NCBI GenBank assembly: GCA_045656705.1
Contig: JAZORR010000047.1
Location: 1 to 64,000, forward strand
Reading direction: 5' to 3'
Origin: RGIG4576 sp045656705
GTDB lineage: Bacteria; Bacteroidota; Bacteroidia; Bacteroidales; Muribaculaceae
DNA: 64,000 nucleotides
The notes under the pieces are model-generated. The model saw only the letters and a list, made by a program, of their open reading frames with translations. It was not told where the DNA came from and searched no databases. A program made the translations under genes and the position numbers. Positions within the stretch are counted from its first letter, which is position 1. Every line of letters begins with the position of its first letter. Of this stretch, positions 17,477 through 25,716 are shown in pieces.

Positions 17477-17824
17477 ATGATTACAAAGAAAATAATAAAG
17501 GACCTTTACGACAGACATCAAATCAGCGAAAAGAAATTATTGAATTTCAGTATTGAAGAAATTAGTAAACAATGTATTCATCTTTATGACCTTGAGATAT
17601 CAAATGAAAATCTCAGGATTAAAACTATGGATACAAATAGTCCGTTCTCATCTATACCTATAAAAAATATAGGTGGAGTAAGTCAAGTGGAGAATTACAC
17701 AGCAATAGTGTTACGTAACTCTGTATTGTTTCTTAACAACGATGTAAATGAAATAAAAGTTCATATAAAAGAGGTGAAATTATCAAAATGGGAGAAAATT
17801 AGATATTGGTTATTCAGAATATAA
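17477..17824 (+). CDS. Conserved hypothetical protein
   Basis: I cannot assign a function to this 115-residue protein. It has no signal peptide or membrane helix. The middle contains DTNSPFSSIPIKNIGG and then a hydrophobic strand pair, TAIVLRNSVLFLNND. I believe similar short proteins with an SPF...IPL..I pattern occur in other Bacteroidales. The C-terminus is basic and aromatic (KWEKIRYWLFRI). The gene stands alone between two terminators, so it probably has its own promoter, though I saw no perfect -7 box. Its size, starting ATG and coherent reading frame make it likely real. Confidence 0.6.
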   Translation: MITKKIIKDLYDRHQISEKKLLNFSIEEISKQCIHLYDLEISNENLRIKTMDTNSPFSSIPIKNIGGVSQVENYTAIVLRNSVLFLNNDVNEIKVHIKEVKLSKWEKIRYWLFRI

Positions 17825-17870
17825 CAGATAGAATTAATATGGAAAGTAATACCATAAATAAAATAAAATG

Positions 17871-17910
17871 AAATAGGAGCAAGTCTTAATATAGACTCAC
17901 TCCTATTTTA
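17871..17910. terminator. Terminator between convergent hypothetical and pRiA4b-like genes
   Basis: The stem aaataggag (17871-17879) pairs with ctcctattt (17900-17908); an inner agtc/gact pairing extends it. A T-rich end follows on the plus strand. Confidence 0.75.
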
Positions 17911-17937
17911 GTTTAGCTTGTTAAAGTGAATTATGAA

Positions 17938-18486
17938 TTATTCTTTGAAATCTTCAAATCCTTCCAAATCAAACTCGTCTTCATTGAAATCTTCGTCACC
18001 GTAGAAATCTTCATCCAAATCTTCGATAGATGCAGAAGATACAACCTTCTTAGAAAGAGCATCGTTCATCTCATCGATATCTACAAATTGCTTTGGAGCA
18101 GCACCAACTTTTCTTTGGCACAATGGATCACGAAGAGACTTACCCGGTTGAAGTTCCTTCATTTCCATAAAGAAACATCTATCAGTGATATAATCAAATA
18201 CATATATAAGTTTTTGACCTTCATCTTCAATCAAATCACTCAAAAGAGTATCTTCCATTAACCACATATCTTCATCGGAATCAGTATCCATTTCGGCTAA
18301 TGTAATTTCTTTTCTCTTCGACCAATCATCGTCGCAAATGTAGAAAGAGTCTAATTGGTCTTTAGTATAACCAATTGAATCGAGGATAACATTTCTCAAT
18401 CTCAAGAAAGTATCATCAGAATCAATGGCAATTTCTAACTTGAAGTTATCTACTTCATCTGAAACAATACAAAATTTGTAAATCAT
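17938..18486 (-). CDS. pRiA4b ORF-3-like protein with acidic tail
   Basis: This 182-residue cytoplasmic protein resembles the plasmid pRiA4b ORF-3 family (Pfam PRiA4_ORF3), known for the Agrobacterium plasmid member. The evidence is the spacing FLRLRNVILDSIGY...FYICDDDWSK, then LIYVFDYITDRCFFMEM, seen in the first 120 residues. The last 40 residues are strongly acidic (EDLDEDFYGDEDFNEDEF). The biochemical role of the family is not established. Bacteroidales members like this one are chromosomal and sit alone, so the plasmid name does not imply a mobile element here. No transfer signs (repeats, integrase or base shift) are visible beside it. Confidence 0.72.
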   Translation of the reverse strand: MIYKFCIVSDEVDNFKLEIAIDSDDTFLRLRNVILDSIGYTKDQLDSFYICDDDWSKRKEITLAEMDTDSDEDMWLMEDTLLSDLIEDEGQKLIYVFDYITDRCFFMEMKELQPGKSLRDPLCQRKVGAAPKQFVDIDEMNDALSKKVVSSASIEDLDEDFYGDEDFNEDEFDLEGFEDFKE

Positions 18487-18801
18487 ATTCTTTTATACTT
18501 TTTATTCCTTTTTCTTATTTATACTGCGAAATTAATAATTTAATACATACAAAACACATATATAAGCAATTTTTTCACACAAAAATCAAAACTTTTTTTC
18601 AAACAAATAATTTGGCATATTTTTTTTATAGTTTTGAGAAATTTTCTTATAAAATTATGACATAAATATTATTTTAAAAACTTATATTTGAAAAATCATT
18701 AAAGTGTAGCATTTATATATTTGTACACTCACAATATATTCTATGAAAAATATCGATAATATAGATGTTTTATCACAAAAAAACACTAATTTTGTGATAT
18801 T
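18487..18801. other. Intergenic region upstream of rarA
   Basis: These 315 bp are extremely AT-rich with long A and T runs. They contain three TAnnTTTG matches on the plus strand (18683, 18716 and 18787) and a possible 24-codon leader frame. Nothing else is recognisable. Confidence 0.6.
18716..18723 (+). promoter_or_regulatory. Candidate -7 promoter box for rarA
   Basis: TATATTTG matches TAnnTTTG. A TTTG lies upstream at 18687-18690, but the 25-bp spacer is a little long. A second match, TAATTTTG at 18787-18794, would make rarA almost leaderless. Confidence 0.4.
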
Positions 18802-18817
18802 ATGTATGAACCATTAG
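18743..18817 (+). CDS. Possible 24-residue leader peptide overlapping the rarA start
   Basis: A short frame runs from ATG 18743 to TAG at 18815, ending 13 bases inside rarA in a different frame. It lies directly after a candidate promoter box, and its end could couple translation to rarA. Its composition (Asn- and Ile-rich) is what random AT-rich DNA would also give, so this is a weak call. Confidence 0.18.
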   Translation: MKNIDNIDVLSQKNTNFVILCMNH

Positions 18818-20076
18818 CAGAACGATTAAGGCCTAAGACGCTCGACGAATATATCGGGCAAAAGCATCTTGTGGGTGAAGGCGCTATATTGCGTCGCATG
18901 ATAGAATCAGGAAATATAGCCTCTTTTATACTGTGGGGTCCTCCTGGTGTGGGCAAAACCACATTAGCACGAATTATAGCCGAGCAGGCACAAGTGCCAT
19001 TCTATACGCTTTCGGCAGTAACCTCGGGAGTGAAAGAGGTGCGTGATGTAATAGATAGATGCAAACGCGACACACAAAGTATATTTACAAAGGGAAGACC
19101 TATATTATTTATAGATGAAATTCATCGATTCAATAAATCACAACAAGATTCATTGCTTGGTGCAGTGGAAAATGGCACAGTAACACTTATAGGAGCTACC
19201 ACAGAGAATCCATCGTTTGAGGTAATACGCCCATTGCTTTCGCGTGCTCAAGTATATGTATTAAATCCACTCGACAAAGATGATTTACTCAATTTGCTCG
19301 ATCGTGCTATTTCATCGGATAGAATGTTTGCTAATCGTGAAGTTCGCATAGAAAGCACCGAAGCACTCTTGCGTTTTTCGGGAGGTGATGCACGCAAACT
19401 TCTCAATATTCTCGACTTAATAATGCAATCGGTTTCTACTCACGAGGCATTTGTGATAAATGATGAGATTGTAACTCAACGCCTTCAACAGAACCCAATG
19501 GCGTTTGACAAAAATGGTGAACTACACTATGATATCATCTCTGCGTTCATCAAGAGTGTGAGAGGAAGTGACCCCGATGCAGCCATCTATTGGCTCGCTC
19601 GACTAATTGCTGGTGGAGAAGATCCTAAATTTATAGCACGCAGGCTTGCAATACTTGCAAGTGAAGACATCGGTCTTGCTAATCCGAATGCCCTACTCCT
19701 TGCAAATGCAACTTTTGATATACTTGCAAAAATTGGTTGGCCAGAAGGTAGAATAACTCTTGCAGAATGCACAATATACCTTGCCACTTCACCAAAAAGC
19801 AATTCGGCATATAATGCTATCAACGCAGCATTGAAATTTGTGGAACAGACAGGAAATTTACCCGTACCACTTCACCTACGCAATGCACCAACAAAACTTA
19901 TGGAAGAACTTGGATATAGTAAAGATTATAAATATTCACACGACTATCCAGGCAATTTCGTTCAGCAAGAATTTATGCCTTTGGAGGCAAATCATCCTAC
20001 ATTTTGGCACGCTTGCAAAAATCCATCAGAAGCAAAAATGGAAGAGCGAATGAATATACTTTGGAAAAAAGAATAA
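18802..20076 (+). CDS. rarA: Replication-associated recombination protein RarA (MgsA), AAA+ ATPase
   Basis: This 424-residue AAA+ protein acts at stalled replication forks and is related to clamp-loader subunits. The Walker A motif is GPPGVGKTT (residues 46-54), Walker B is ILFIDEIHRF near 101-110, and a sensor segment GATTENPSFE and the LLSRAQVY arginine-finger region follow. The C-terminal tetramerisation part contains RLAILASEDIGLANP, which is diagnostic of the RarA/WRNIP1 family. The length is normal. It stands alone and ends in a strong hairpin at 20089. Confidence 0.97.
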   Translation: MYEPLAERLRPKTLDEYIGQKHLVGEGAILRRMIESGNIASFILWGPPGVGKTTLARIIAEQAQVPFYTLSAVTSGVKEVRDVIDRCKRDTQSIFTKGRPILFIDEIHRFNKSQQDSLLGAVENGTVTLIGATTENPSFEVIRPLLSRAQVYVLNPLDKDDLLNLLDRAISSDRMFANREVRIESTEALLRFSGGDARKLLNILDLIMQSVSTHEAFVINDEIVTQRLQQNPMAFDKNGELHYDIISAFIKSVRGSDPDAAIYWLARLIAGGEDPKFIARRLAILASEDIGLANPNALLLANATFDILAKIGWPEGRITLAECTIYLATSPKSNSAYNAINAALKFVEQTGNLPVPLHLRNAPTKLMEELGYSKDYKYSHDYPGNFVQQEFMPLEANHPTFWHACKNPSEAKMEERMNILWKKE

Positions 20077-20088
20077 CAAAAGTAAAAC

Positions 20089-20119
20089 ACAAGCGAGTAG
20101 ACTCAACCTACTCGCTTGT
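20089..20119 (+). terminator. Hairpin after rarA
   Basis: A perfect 12-bp stem, acaagcgagtag with ctactcgcttgt, closes a 7-nt loop. The T run afterwards is weak, so termination may be incomplete. Confidence 0.7.
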
Positions 20120-20201
20120 AGTGTAATTATATGTTATAAAACATATTTACGCCACAATTTTCGCCCCTATTTTGCCCTCTAAAGTTTTTTTTAGATTTAA
20201 A

Positions 20202-20235
20202 TTGCTGTTTAATAAATACAATTAGTTATCTTTGC
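20202..20235 (+). promoter_or_regulatory. Promoter of the etfBA-acyl-CoA dehydrogenase operon
   Basis: The -7 box TATCTTTGC (20227-20235) matches the consensus perfectly. An upstream TTG at 20202-20204, 22 bp away, is a fair -33 element. The leader would be about 75 nt. Confidence 0.7.
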
Positions 20236-20315
20236 ATCTTTGAAAGGTGCAATAAAGGGTATATTATGCCCTTTTACTTAGATTTTAAAAACTAAAAACA
20301 TTTATATTTAAAATT

Positions 20316-21188
20316 ATGAGTTTGAATATCGTAGTTTTGGCAAAACAAGTGCCAGATACTCGTAATGTAGGCAAAGATGCGATGAAAGCCGACGGAACAA
20401 TCAACCGTGCAGCTCTTCCAGCAATCTTCAATCCTGAAGACTTGAACGCATTGGAACAAGCCTTGAGACTAAAAGATGAGCACCCAGGCTCAAAAATCAC
20501 TATCTTAACAATGGGTTTACCTCGTGCTGCAGAAGTGATTCGTGAAGGTCTATATCGTGGTGCAGATACAGGAATAGTATTAACTGACCGTGCTCTTGGT
20601 GGAGCTGATACACTTGCAACTTCATATTCACTTGCAGCTGCAGTGCGTCATCTTAAAGAGTTTGATATTATCATCGGTGGTCGTCAAGCAATCGACGGTG
20701 ACACAGCTCAAGTGGGTCCACAAATTGCTGAAAAACTTGGTCTTCCACAAGTAACTTACGCAGAAGAAGTGACAGTAGCAGATGGTAAAGCTACTATCAA
20801 GCGTAGAATTGAAAGCGGTTCTGAAACGGTAGTGGCTCCTCTACCACTCGTAGTAACTGTGAATGGTTCGGCTGCTCCATGTCGCCCACGCAATGCACGC
20901 TTAATTCAAAAATATAAGTATGCAGTGACTCCAAGCGAAAAGGCAGCTCTAAACGAAGAACAAGCAGCACGCCTTGAAGGTCGTGACTATTTGAATCTTA
21001 TGGAATGGAGTGCAGCCGATGTGGAAGCAGACCCAGCACAAATAGGATTGAACGGATCGCCTACAAAGGTGAAAACTGTGGTGAATGTAGTGTTTACAGC
21101 TAAGGAAAGCAAGCAACTCGATGGTGCAGATGATGCAGGTATTGAAGAACTTGTACAAGAACTTATCGCTAATCACACAATCGGTTAA
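20316..21188 (+). CDS. etfB: Electron transfer flavoprotein beta subunit
   Basis: This 290-residue subunit pairs with the alpha subunit encoded next to accept electrons from the acyl-CoA dehydrogenase further down. The start (SLNIVVLAKQVPDT), the ILTMGLPRAAEVIREGLYRGAD stretch read in two pieces, and the GGRQAIDGDTAQVGPQIAE nucleotide-binding region are typical of the EtfB/FixA family. The protein is slightly longer than the common 250-260 residues. The gene is first in a three-gene operon. A bifurcating role is possible, since etfBA-dehydrogenase clusters in anaerobes can use NADH and ferredoxin, but I cannot settle this from sequence reading. Confidence 0.96.
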   Translation: MSLNIVVLAKQVPDTRNVGKDAMKADGTINRAALPAIFNPEDLNALEQALRLKDEHPGSKITILTMGLPRAAEVIREGLYRGADTGIVLTDRALGGADTLATSYSLAAAVRHLKEFDIIIGGRQAIDGDTAQVGPQIAEKLGLPQVTYAEEVTVADGKATIKRRIESGSETVVAPLPLVVTVNGSAAPCRPRNARLIQKYKYAVTPSEKAALNEEQAARLEGRDYLNLMEWSAADVEADPAQIGLNGSPTKVKTVVNVVFTAKESKQLDGADDAGIEELVQELIANHTIG

Positions 21189-21213
21189 TTTATCAAACAA
21201 AGTTTTAAGAATT

Positions 21214-22242
21214 ATGGCAGAACTTAATAATTTAATAGTATACTGTGAATTTGAAGATGGTAAAGTAGCCGATGTGAGCCTTGAACTTCTCACAAAAGGT
21301 CGCAAACTTGCTACCGAACTTGGTGTGGAACTTGAAGCTATCGTAATTGGCGACAAACTTGAAGGTATAGAAAACCAACTTTACCCTTATGGAGCTGATG
21401 TAGTGTACAAGGTAGAAGATGCTCGTCTATATCCTTACACATCACTACCACACTCTTCTATTCTAATCAACCTTTTCAAAGAAATAGAACCACAAATTTG
21501 CTTGATGGGTGCAACTTGCATCGGTCGTGACCTTGGTCCTCGCGTATCATCATGCTTGCATAGTGGTCTGACAGCAGACTGTACATCACTTGAAATCGGT
21601 GACCACACCGATCCAAAAACAGGTACAGAATACAAGAATCTTCTATACCAAATCCGTCCTGCATTTGGTGGTAACATTGTGGCTACAATCGTTAACCCAG
21701 AGTGCCGCCCTCAAATGGCAACTGTGCGCGAAGGTGTGATGAAGAAAGAAATCTTTGATGCTAATCACAAAGGTGAAGTAGTGAACCTTGACGTAAATAA
21801 ATATGTGACTGATGCCGATTTCGTGGTATCAATCATCGATCGCCACATTGAAAAGTGTGATATCAACATTAAGAATGCCCCAATCATCGTAGCAGGTGGT
21901 TATGGTGTGGGAAGCAAAGAAAACTTTGAACTACTTCACGAACTTGCAGCAGTGCTTGGTGGCGAAGTGGGAGCATCACGTGCAGCAGTAGATGCTGGAT
22001 TCACAGAACACGCACGCCAAATCGGTCAAACAGGTGTGACAGTGCGTCCAAAACTTTACATCGCTTGTGGTATCTCTGGCCAAATCCAACACGTGGCAGG
22101 TATGCAAGACAGCTCTATCATTATTTCTATCAATAATGATGCTAACGCACCAATCAACACAATTGCCGACTATGTGATCACTGGCAATATGGAAGACATC
22201 GTTCCAAAACTTATTAAGTATTACAAAAAGAACTCTAAGTAA
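21214..22242 (+). CDS. etfA: Electron transfer flavoprotein alpha subunit
   Basis: This 342-residue subunit carries the FAD that shuttles electrons. The ATG at 21214 lies 25 bp after etfB and begins the conserved N-terminus (MAELNNLIVYCEFEDG). The 31 extra codons of the longer frame overlap etfB and are not used. The C-terminal FAD domain is clear: AGGYGVGSKENFELL, GASRAAVDAG, GQTGVTVRPKLYIACGISG and then HVAGM. The order etfB-etfA-dehydrogenase, with gaps of 25 and 8 bp, is the same as I recall for Porphyromonas gingivalis. Co-regulation and complex formation are therefore very likely. Confidence 0.96.
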   Translation: MAELNNLIVYCEFEDGKVADVSLELLTKGRKLATELGVELEAIVIGDKLEGIENQLYPYGADVVYKVEDARLYPYTSLPHSSILINLFKEIEPQICLMGATCIGRDLGPRVSSCLHSGLTADCTSLEIGDHTDPKTGTEYKNLLYQIRPAFGGNIVATIVNPECRPQMATVREGVMKKEIFDANHKGEVVNLDVNKYVTDADFVVSIIDRHIEKCDINIKNAPIIVAGGYGVGSKENFELLHELAAVLGGEVGASRAAVDAGFTEHARQIGQTGVTVRPKLYIACGISGQIQHVAGMQDSSIIISINNDANAPINTIADYVITGNMEDIVPKLIKYYKKNSK

Positions 22243-22250
22243 ACTGAATC

Positions 22251-23957
22251 ATGGCTAATTTCTATACAGATAATCCCGATTTGAAGCATCACCTTAATCA
22301 TCCATTGATGCGTAAAATCGTTGAGCTAAAAGAACGCAATTATACAGATGCCGAAAAATATGACTATGCTCCATTCAACTTTGAAGATGCAATGGACTCA
22401 TATGATAAGGTACTTGAAATAGTGGGCGAAATATGTGGTACTACTATCGCAGAAAACGCAGAAAGTGTTGACCACCAAGGTCCACGTGTGGAAAATGGTC
22501 GTGTAATCTATGCTGATGGCACACAAGAAAACATTGACCTATGCCGCAAAGCTGGCTTAATGGGTATGGCAATGCCACGCCGTTACGGAGGTCTTAACTT
22601 CCCTATCACTCCATATATTATGGCAGCAGATATCGTGAGCCGTGCAGATACAGGTTTTGAAAACCTTTGGGGACTTCAAGACTGTGCAGAAACAATCTAC
22701 GAATTTGCAGATGAAGACCAAAAACAACGCTATATCACTCGCGTGTGTGCAGGCGAAACAATGTCGATGGATCTTACCGAACCAGATGCAGGCTCAGACC
22801 TTCAATCGGTAATGCTAAAGGCTACTCCACAAGAAGATGGTACATGGAGATTGAATGGCGTGAAGCGTTTCATTACTAATGGTGATAGCGATATTCACTT
22901 GGTGCTTGCTCGCTCTGAAGAAGGCACAAAGGATGGTCGCGGTCTATCTATGTTTATCTATGATAAGCGTGATGGTGGTGTAACTGTGCGTCGCATTGAG
23001 AACAAGATGGGTATCAAGGGTTCTCCTACTTGCGAACTTGTGTACAAGAATGCAAAGGCAGAACTTTGTGGTTCTCGTCGTCTTGGTCTTATCAAGTATG
23101 TGATGGCACTTATGAATGGTGCTCGTCTTGGTATTGCAGCACAATCGGTGGGTGTGAGTGAAATTGCATATCGCGAAGCCCTATCTTATGCAAAGGATCG
23201 TTGCCAATTTGGTAAATCTATTATCAATTTCCCTGCAGTAGGCGAAATCCTTACTAATATGAAGTCGAAGCTTGATGCATCTCGCTCACTTCTATATGCA
23301 ACTGCTCGTTTCGTGGATATGTATAAGATATACGAAGACATCGCAAAAGAACGCGCACTTACTCCTGAAGAACGCGCAGAAATGAAGTATTACAGCAAAC
23401 TTGCTGATGCTTGTACTCCAATGGCTAAGGGTATGAGTAGTGAATTCTGTAACCAAAATGCTTACGATTGTATTCAAATCCATGGGGGTTCAGGTTTCAT
23501 GAAAGATTATGCTTGCGAACGCGTATATCGTGATGCTCGTATCACATCAATCTACGAAGGTACAACACAATTGCAAGTAGTGGCTGCTATTCGCCACGTC
23601 ACAACTGGTACTTATTCTAATTTCATCAAGGAACTTGATGCAGTGGAATATGCAGAATCATTGAAACCACTTCAAGCTAAGTTACAAGCTATGACAGCTG
23701 TGTATGAAGCAGCAGTGGCTAAGGTGGCAGATGCAAAGGATACATCATATACAGACTTCCATGCTCGCCGTATGGTGGAAATGGCTGGTCACATCGTAAT
23801 GGGTTACTTGCTACTTGGTGACGCAAATCGCAACGAAGAATTTGCTAAGTCGGCACGTAACTATGTGCGTTTCGGTGAGGCAGAAGTGACTCGTCACTCT
23901 GAATTCATCAATAAGTTTGATGTAGAGGCACAAGCAGATTACAGCTACGCTGAATAA
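22251..23957 (+). CDS. Acyl-CoA dehydrogenase, long Bacteroidales form
   Basis: This 568-residue flavoprotein oxidises or, in anaerobes, may reduce the alpha-beta bond of an acyl-CoA, exchanging electrons with the adjacent EtfBA. Domains in order are an alpha N-terminal domain, a beta domain with MSMDLTEPDAGSDL, and an alpha C-terminal domain with the catalytic base Glu436 in IYEGTTQLQ. A C-terminal extension of about 100 residues lengthens it beyond the usual 380, as in very-long-chain or DUF-extended subfamilies. The substrate cannot be told; a crotonyl/butyryl-type or branched-chain substrate is plausible. Codon use shows high-expression bias. A hairpin terminator at 23981 ends the operon. 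Confidence 0.94.
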   Translation: MANFYTDNPDLKHHLNHPLMRKIVELKERNYTDAEKYDYAPFNFEDAMDSYDKVLEIVGEICGTTIAENAESVDHQGPRVENGRVIYADGTQENIDLCRKAGLMGMAMPRRYGGLNFPITPYIMAADIVSRADTGFENLWGLQDCAETIYEFADEDQKQRYITRVCAGETMSMDLTEPDAGSDLQSVMLKATPQEDGTWRLNGVKRFITNGDSDIHLVLARSEEGTKDGRGLSMFIYDKRDGGVTVRRIENKMGIKGSPTCELVYKNAKAELCGSRRLGLIKYVMALMNGARLGIAAQSVGVSEIAYREALSYAKDRCQFGKSIINFPAVGEILTNMKSKLDASRSLLYATARFVDMYKIYEDIAKERALTPEERAEMKYYSKLADACTPMAKGMSSEFCNQNAYDCIQIHGGSGFMKDYACERVYRDARITSIYEGTTQLQVVAAIRHVTTGTYSNFIKELDAVEYAESLKPLQAKLQAMTAVYEAAVAKVADAKDTSYTDFHARRMVEMAGHIVMGYLLLGDANRNEEFAKSARNYVRFGEAEVTRHSEFINKFDVEAQADYSYAE

Positions 23958-23980
23958 TCGATAGATTGTTGTCAATAAAT

Positions 23981-24018
23981 AACACCGATGGTTTCATATT
24001 GAAATCATCGGTGTTTTA
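23981..24018 (+). terminator. Terminator of the etf-acyl-CoA dehydrogenase operon
   Basis: A 16-bp stem with one G-U pair, aacaccgatggtttca with tgaaatcatcggtgtt, closes a 3-nt loop and is followed by TTTAATTT. Confidence 0.88.
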
Positions 24019-24033
24019 ATTTATATGCAAAAA

Positions 24034-24064
24034 AATAAGGAGTTGATTTAATCAACTCCTTATT
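24034..24064 (-). terminator. Terminator of the polysaccharide export gene
   Basis: A 15-bp stem (24034-24048 with 24050-24064) is followed, read on the minus strand, by a T run made by the A tract at 24029-24035. Confidence 0.85.
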
Positions 24065-24081
24065 AAAACATTTCAGTATTT

Positions 24082-24894
24082 TTATTTCACAATTGTAACT
24101 ATCAATGTTGCAATTGAAATAAGTGTACCCATTGTGCTTAAACCTAAAGTAAGTGCTGGTGGAATTGTCCACGAGCTACGAGCCTTAGATGCATTAGGAC
24201 TTACATAGATCTGGTCATTTTGTTGCAAATTATAATATGGTGACAATACCAAATTTTTATCGTTTAGGTCAATGCGATGAATCTCGCGTGTACCGCTTGC
24301 ATTGGTGCGAATAAGCATTACATCGTCACGTTTACCCATAATAGTGAGGTCACCTGCCATAGCGAGTGCTTCAAGGATAGTAAAACGCTCATTTGATGCA
24401 GTGTATACACCAGGTTTTGCAACTTCACCAAGCACAGAAACTTTAAAGTTTTTAAATCTGATATCGATACCAGGAGTTTCCTTAATATATTTAGGCGAAA
24501 TAGCATCGAAAATCACTTTTTGTGCTTCAGCCTTATTCATACCACCTATATTAAGTTTGCCTACAACAGGGAATTCTATATTTCCATCATTATCCACAAG
24601 GTAATAGGCAGAACTATTAGTCATATTATTGCCGTAAGTGGTGAGAGTACCTGTCATTTGGTACACCATTCCCATACGATTAAAAGGTTTCACAACTTCT
24701 GGATTTGAAGCTGTAACAAGGATTTCAAGCAAATCGCCAGGCATAATCACAGGCTCGTTATTTTGAGCCACTTGCACAAGAGTTTCCTGAGGAATAGTCT
24801 CAGCACCTACCATATATGGTACCTTCTTTGTAGATACGCAACTTGTGGCAAATAATGCAACAAGAGCAAAACATATAATATTTATATACTTCAT
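24082..24894 (-). CDS. Polysaccharide export lipoprotein (Wza-like, SLBB domain)
   Basis: This 270-residue outer-membrane lipoprotein belongs to the Poly_export/SLBB family, which forms the channel for capsule or exopolysaccharide. A signal peptide ends in FATSC (Cys19, lipidated). The export domain contains IMPGDLLEILVTASNPEVVKPFN, read here as motif pieces, and GNIEFPVVGKLNIGGM. An SLBB domain (FKVSVLGEVAKPGVYTASN) follows. A hydrophobic end (GLSTMGTLISIATLIVTIV) may span the membrane. The usual partner, a Wzc tyrosine kinase/co-polymerase gene, is absent on both sides, so this is an orphan copy. A -7 box at 24920 serves it. Confidence 0.92.
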   Translation of the reverse strand: MKYINIICFALVALFATSCVSTKKVPYMVGAETIPQETLVQVAQNNEPVIMPGDLLEILVTASNPEVVKPFNRMGMVYQMTGTLTTYGNNMTNSSAYYLVDNDGNIEFPVVGKLNIGGMNKAEAQKVIFDAISPKYIKETPGIDIRFKNFKVSVLGEVAKPGVYTASNERFTILEALAMAGDLTIMGKRDDVMLIRTNASGTREIHRIDLNDKNLVLSPYYNLQQNDQIYVSPNASKARSSWTIPPALTLGLSTMGTLISIATLIVTIVK

Positions 24895-24919
24895 CTTTTA
24901 AATATTTTTCAATTTCCCA

Positions 24920-24927
24920 CAAAAATA
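24920..24927 (-). promoter_or_regulatory. -7 promoter box of the polysaccharide export gene
   Basis: The coding strand reads TATTTTTG, a perfect -7 consensus match 25 bp before the ATG. No -33 TTTG is evident. Confidence 0.5.
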
Positions 24928-25001
24928 CAAATTATTTATCATTTCTCCGAGCAAATTATCACTTGTTTTAGTTAATAATGCAATATTCTAAAAAATGTTC
25001 T

Positions 25002-25010
25002 TATTTTTGC
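25002..25010 (+). promoter_or_regulatory. -7 promoter box of the glycosylase-like gene
   Basis: TATTTTTGC matches the consensus perfectly and lies 21 bp before ATG 25031. It falls inside the longer open frame, which rules out the ATG at 24995. Confidence 0.6.
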
Positions 25011-25030
25011 AATTAAAATCAAATTTATAT

Positions 25031-25618
25031 ATGAATAATTTACCAATAGAGTGTCACCCATTAGAACCATACATTCCCAAAAATGCTCGCATACTTATGC
25101 TCGGAACTTTTCCACCAAAGCAAGAACGATGGTCGATGAATTTCTTTTATCCTAATAAGATTAATGATATGTGGAGAATAATGGGAGTGTTATTTTTCAA
25201 TGATAAAAATCGGTTTTGGAATGACATAGAGAAAAGATTTATTCTTAATGATATTAAGGCTTTTTTAGATAGTGTAGGTTTAGCTTTATATGATACAGCT
25301 AAACGAGTGAGAAGACTAAAAGATAATGCTTCTGATAAATTTCTAGATATAGTGGAACCTACAAATATAAAGCAAATACTCAAAGAGAATCCCACAATCA
25401 CAGCAATAATAACAGCCGGAGAAAAAGCAACGGAAACGCTTGCCACACACTTTGGCTCTAATGTGCCTAAAGTGGGTGAACATACGGTATTCGCTGTTGA
25501 AAATCGTAATATTACACATTACAGAGCACCATCATCATCGCGTGCCTATCCACTATCACTGGGAAAAAAAGCCGATGCATATCGAGAGATTTTCATTGCC
25601 GAAGGTTACGATTTATAG
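25031..25618 (+). CDS. Uracil-DNA glycosylase superfamily protein
   Basis: The start is ATG 25031 because the promoter box lies upstream within the longer frame; this gives 195 residues. The motif ILMLGTFPPKQERW followed by FFYPNKINDMW near the N-terminus, and THYRAPSSSRAYPL near the end, resemble motifs 1 and 2 of mismatch-specific (MUG-type) and related uracil-DNA glycosylases, which remove damaged bases in repair. The middle AIITAGEKATETLA also fits the alpha/beta fold. The exact subfamily and base specificity are unclear: the usual catalytic residue pattern is not textbook. It stands alone between two promoters on the plus strand. Confidence 0.72.
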   Translation: MNNLPIECHPLEPYIPKNARILMLGTFPPKQERWSMNFFYPNKINDMWRIMGVLFFNDKNRFWNDIEKRFILNDIKAFLDSVGLALYDTAKRVRRLKDNASDKFLDIVEPTNIKQILKENPTITAIITAGEKATETLATHFGSNVPKVGEHTVFAVENRNITHYRAPSSSRAYPLSLGKKADAYREIFIAEGYDL

Positions 25619-25630
25619 CAAAATAATGAT

Positions 25631-25638
25631 TATCTTTG
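25631..25638 (+). promoter_or_regulatory. -7 promoter box of dedA-rpe
   Basis: TATCTTTG is a perfect match to TAnnTTTG. The transcript would start near 25645 and carry a structured leader of about 70 nt. Confidence 0.6.
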
Positions 25639-25654
25639 TATTATTAAACTGAAT

Positions 25655-25687
25655 CGTATAATACGAATTAGGTAGACGATACCTAAT
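25655..25687 (+). promoter_or_regulatory. Inverted repeats in the dedA leader
   Basis: An 11-bp palindrome (cgtataatacg, 25655-25665) is followed by an 8-bp hairpin, attaggta with tacctaat (25667-25687, loop of 5). Both lie within the predicted untranslated leader. They could be an operator or an RNA element; there is no T run. Confidence 0.4.
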
Positions 25688-25716
25688 CCAAAATTATTAA
25701 CTATTAAAAAACAAAT

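Noticed and set aside
17938..18486. Mobile element suggested by the pRiA4b plasmid-family name
   Set aside because: No integrase, terminal repeats or base-composition shift are visible. The family is widespread on Bacteroidales chromosomes.
21121..21213. Longer N-terminus for EtfA
   Set aside because: It overlaps etfB and lacks family similarity. The conserved protein begins at ATG 21214.
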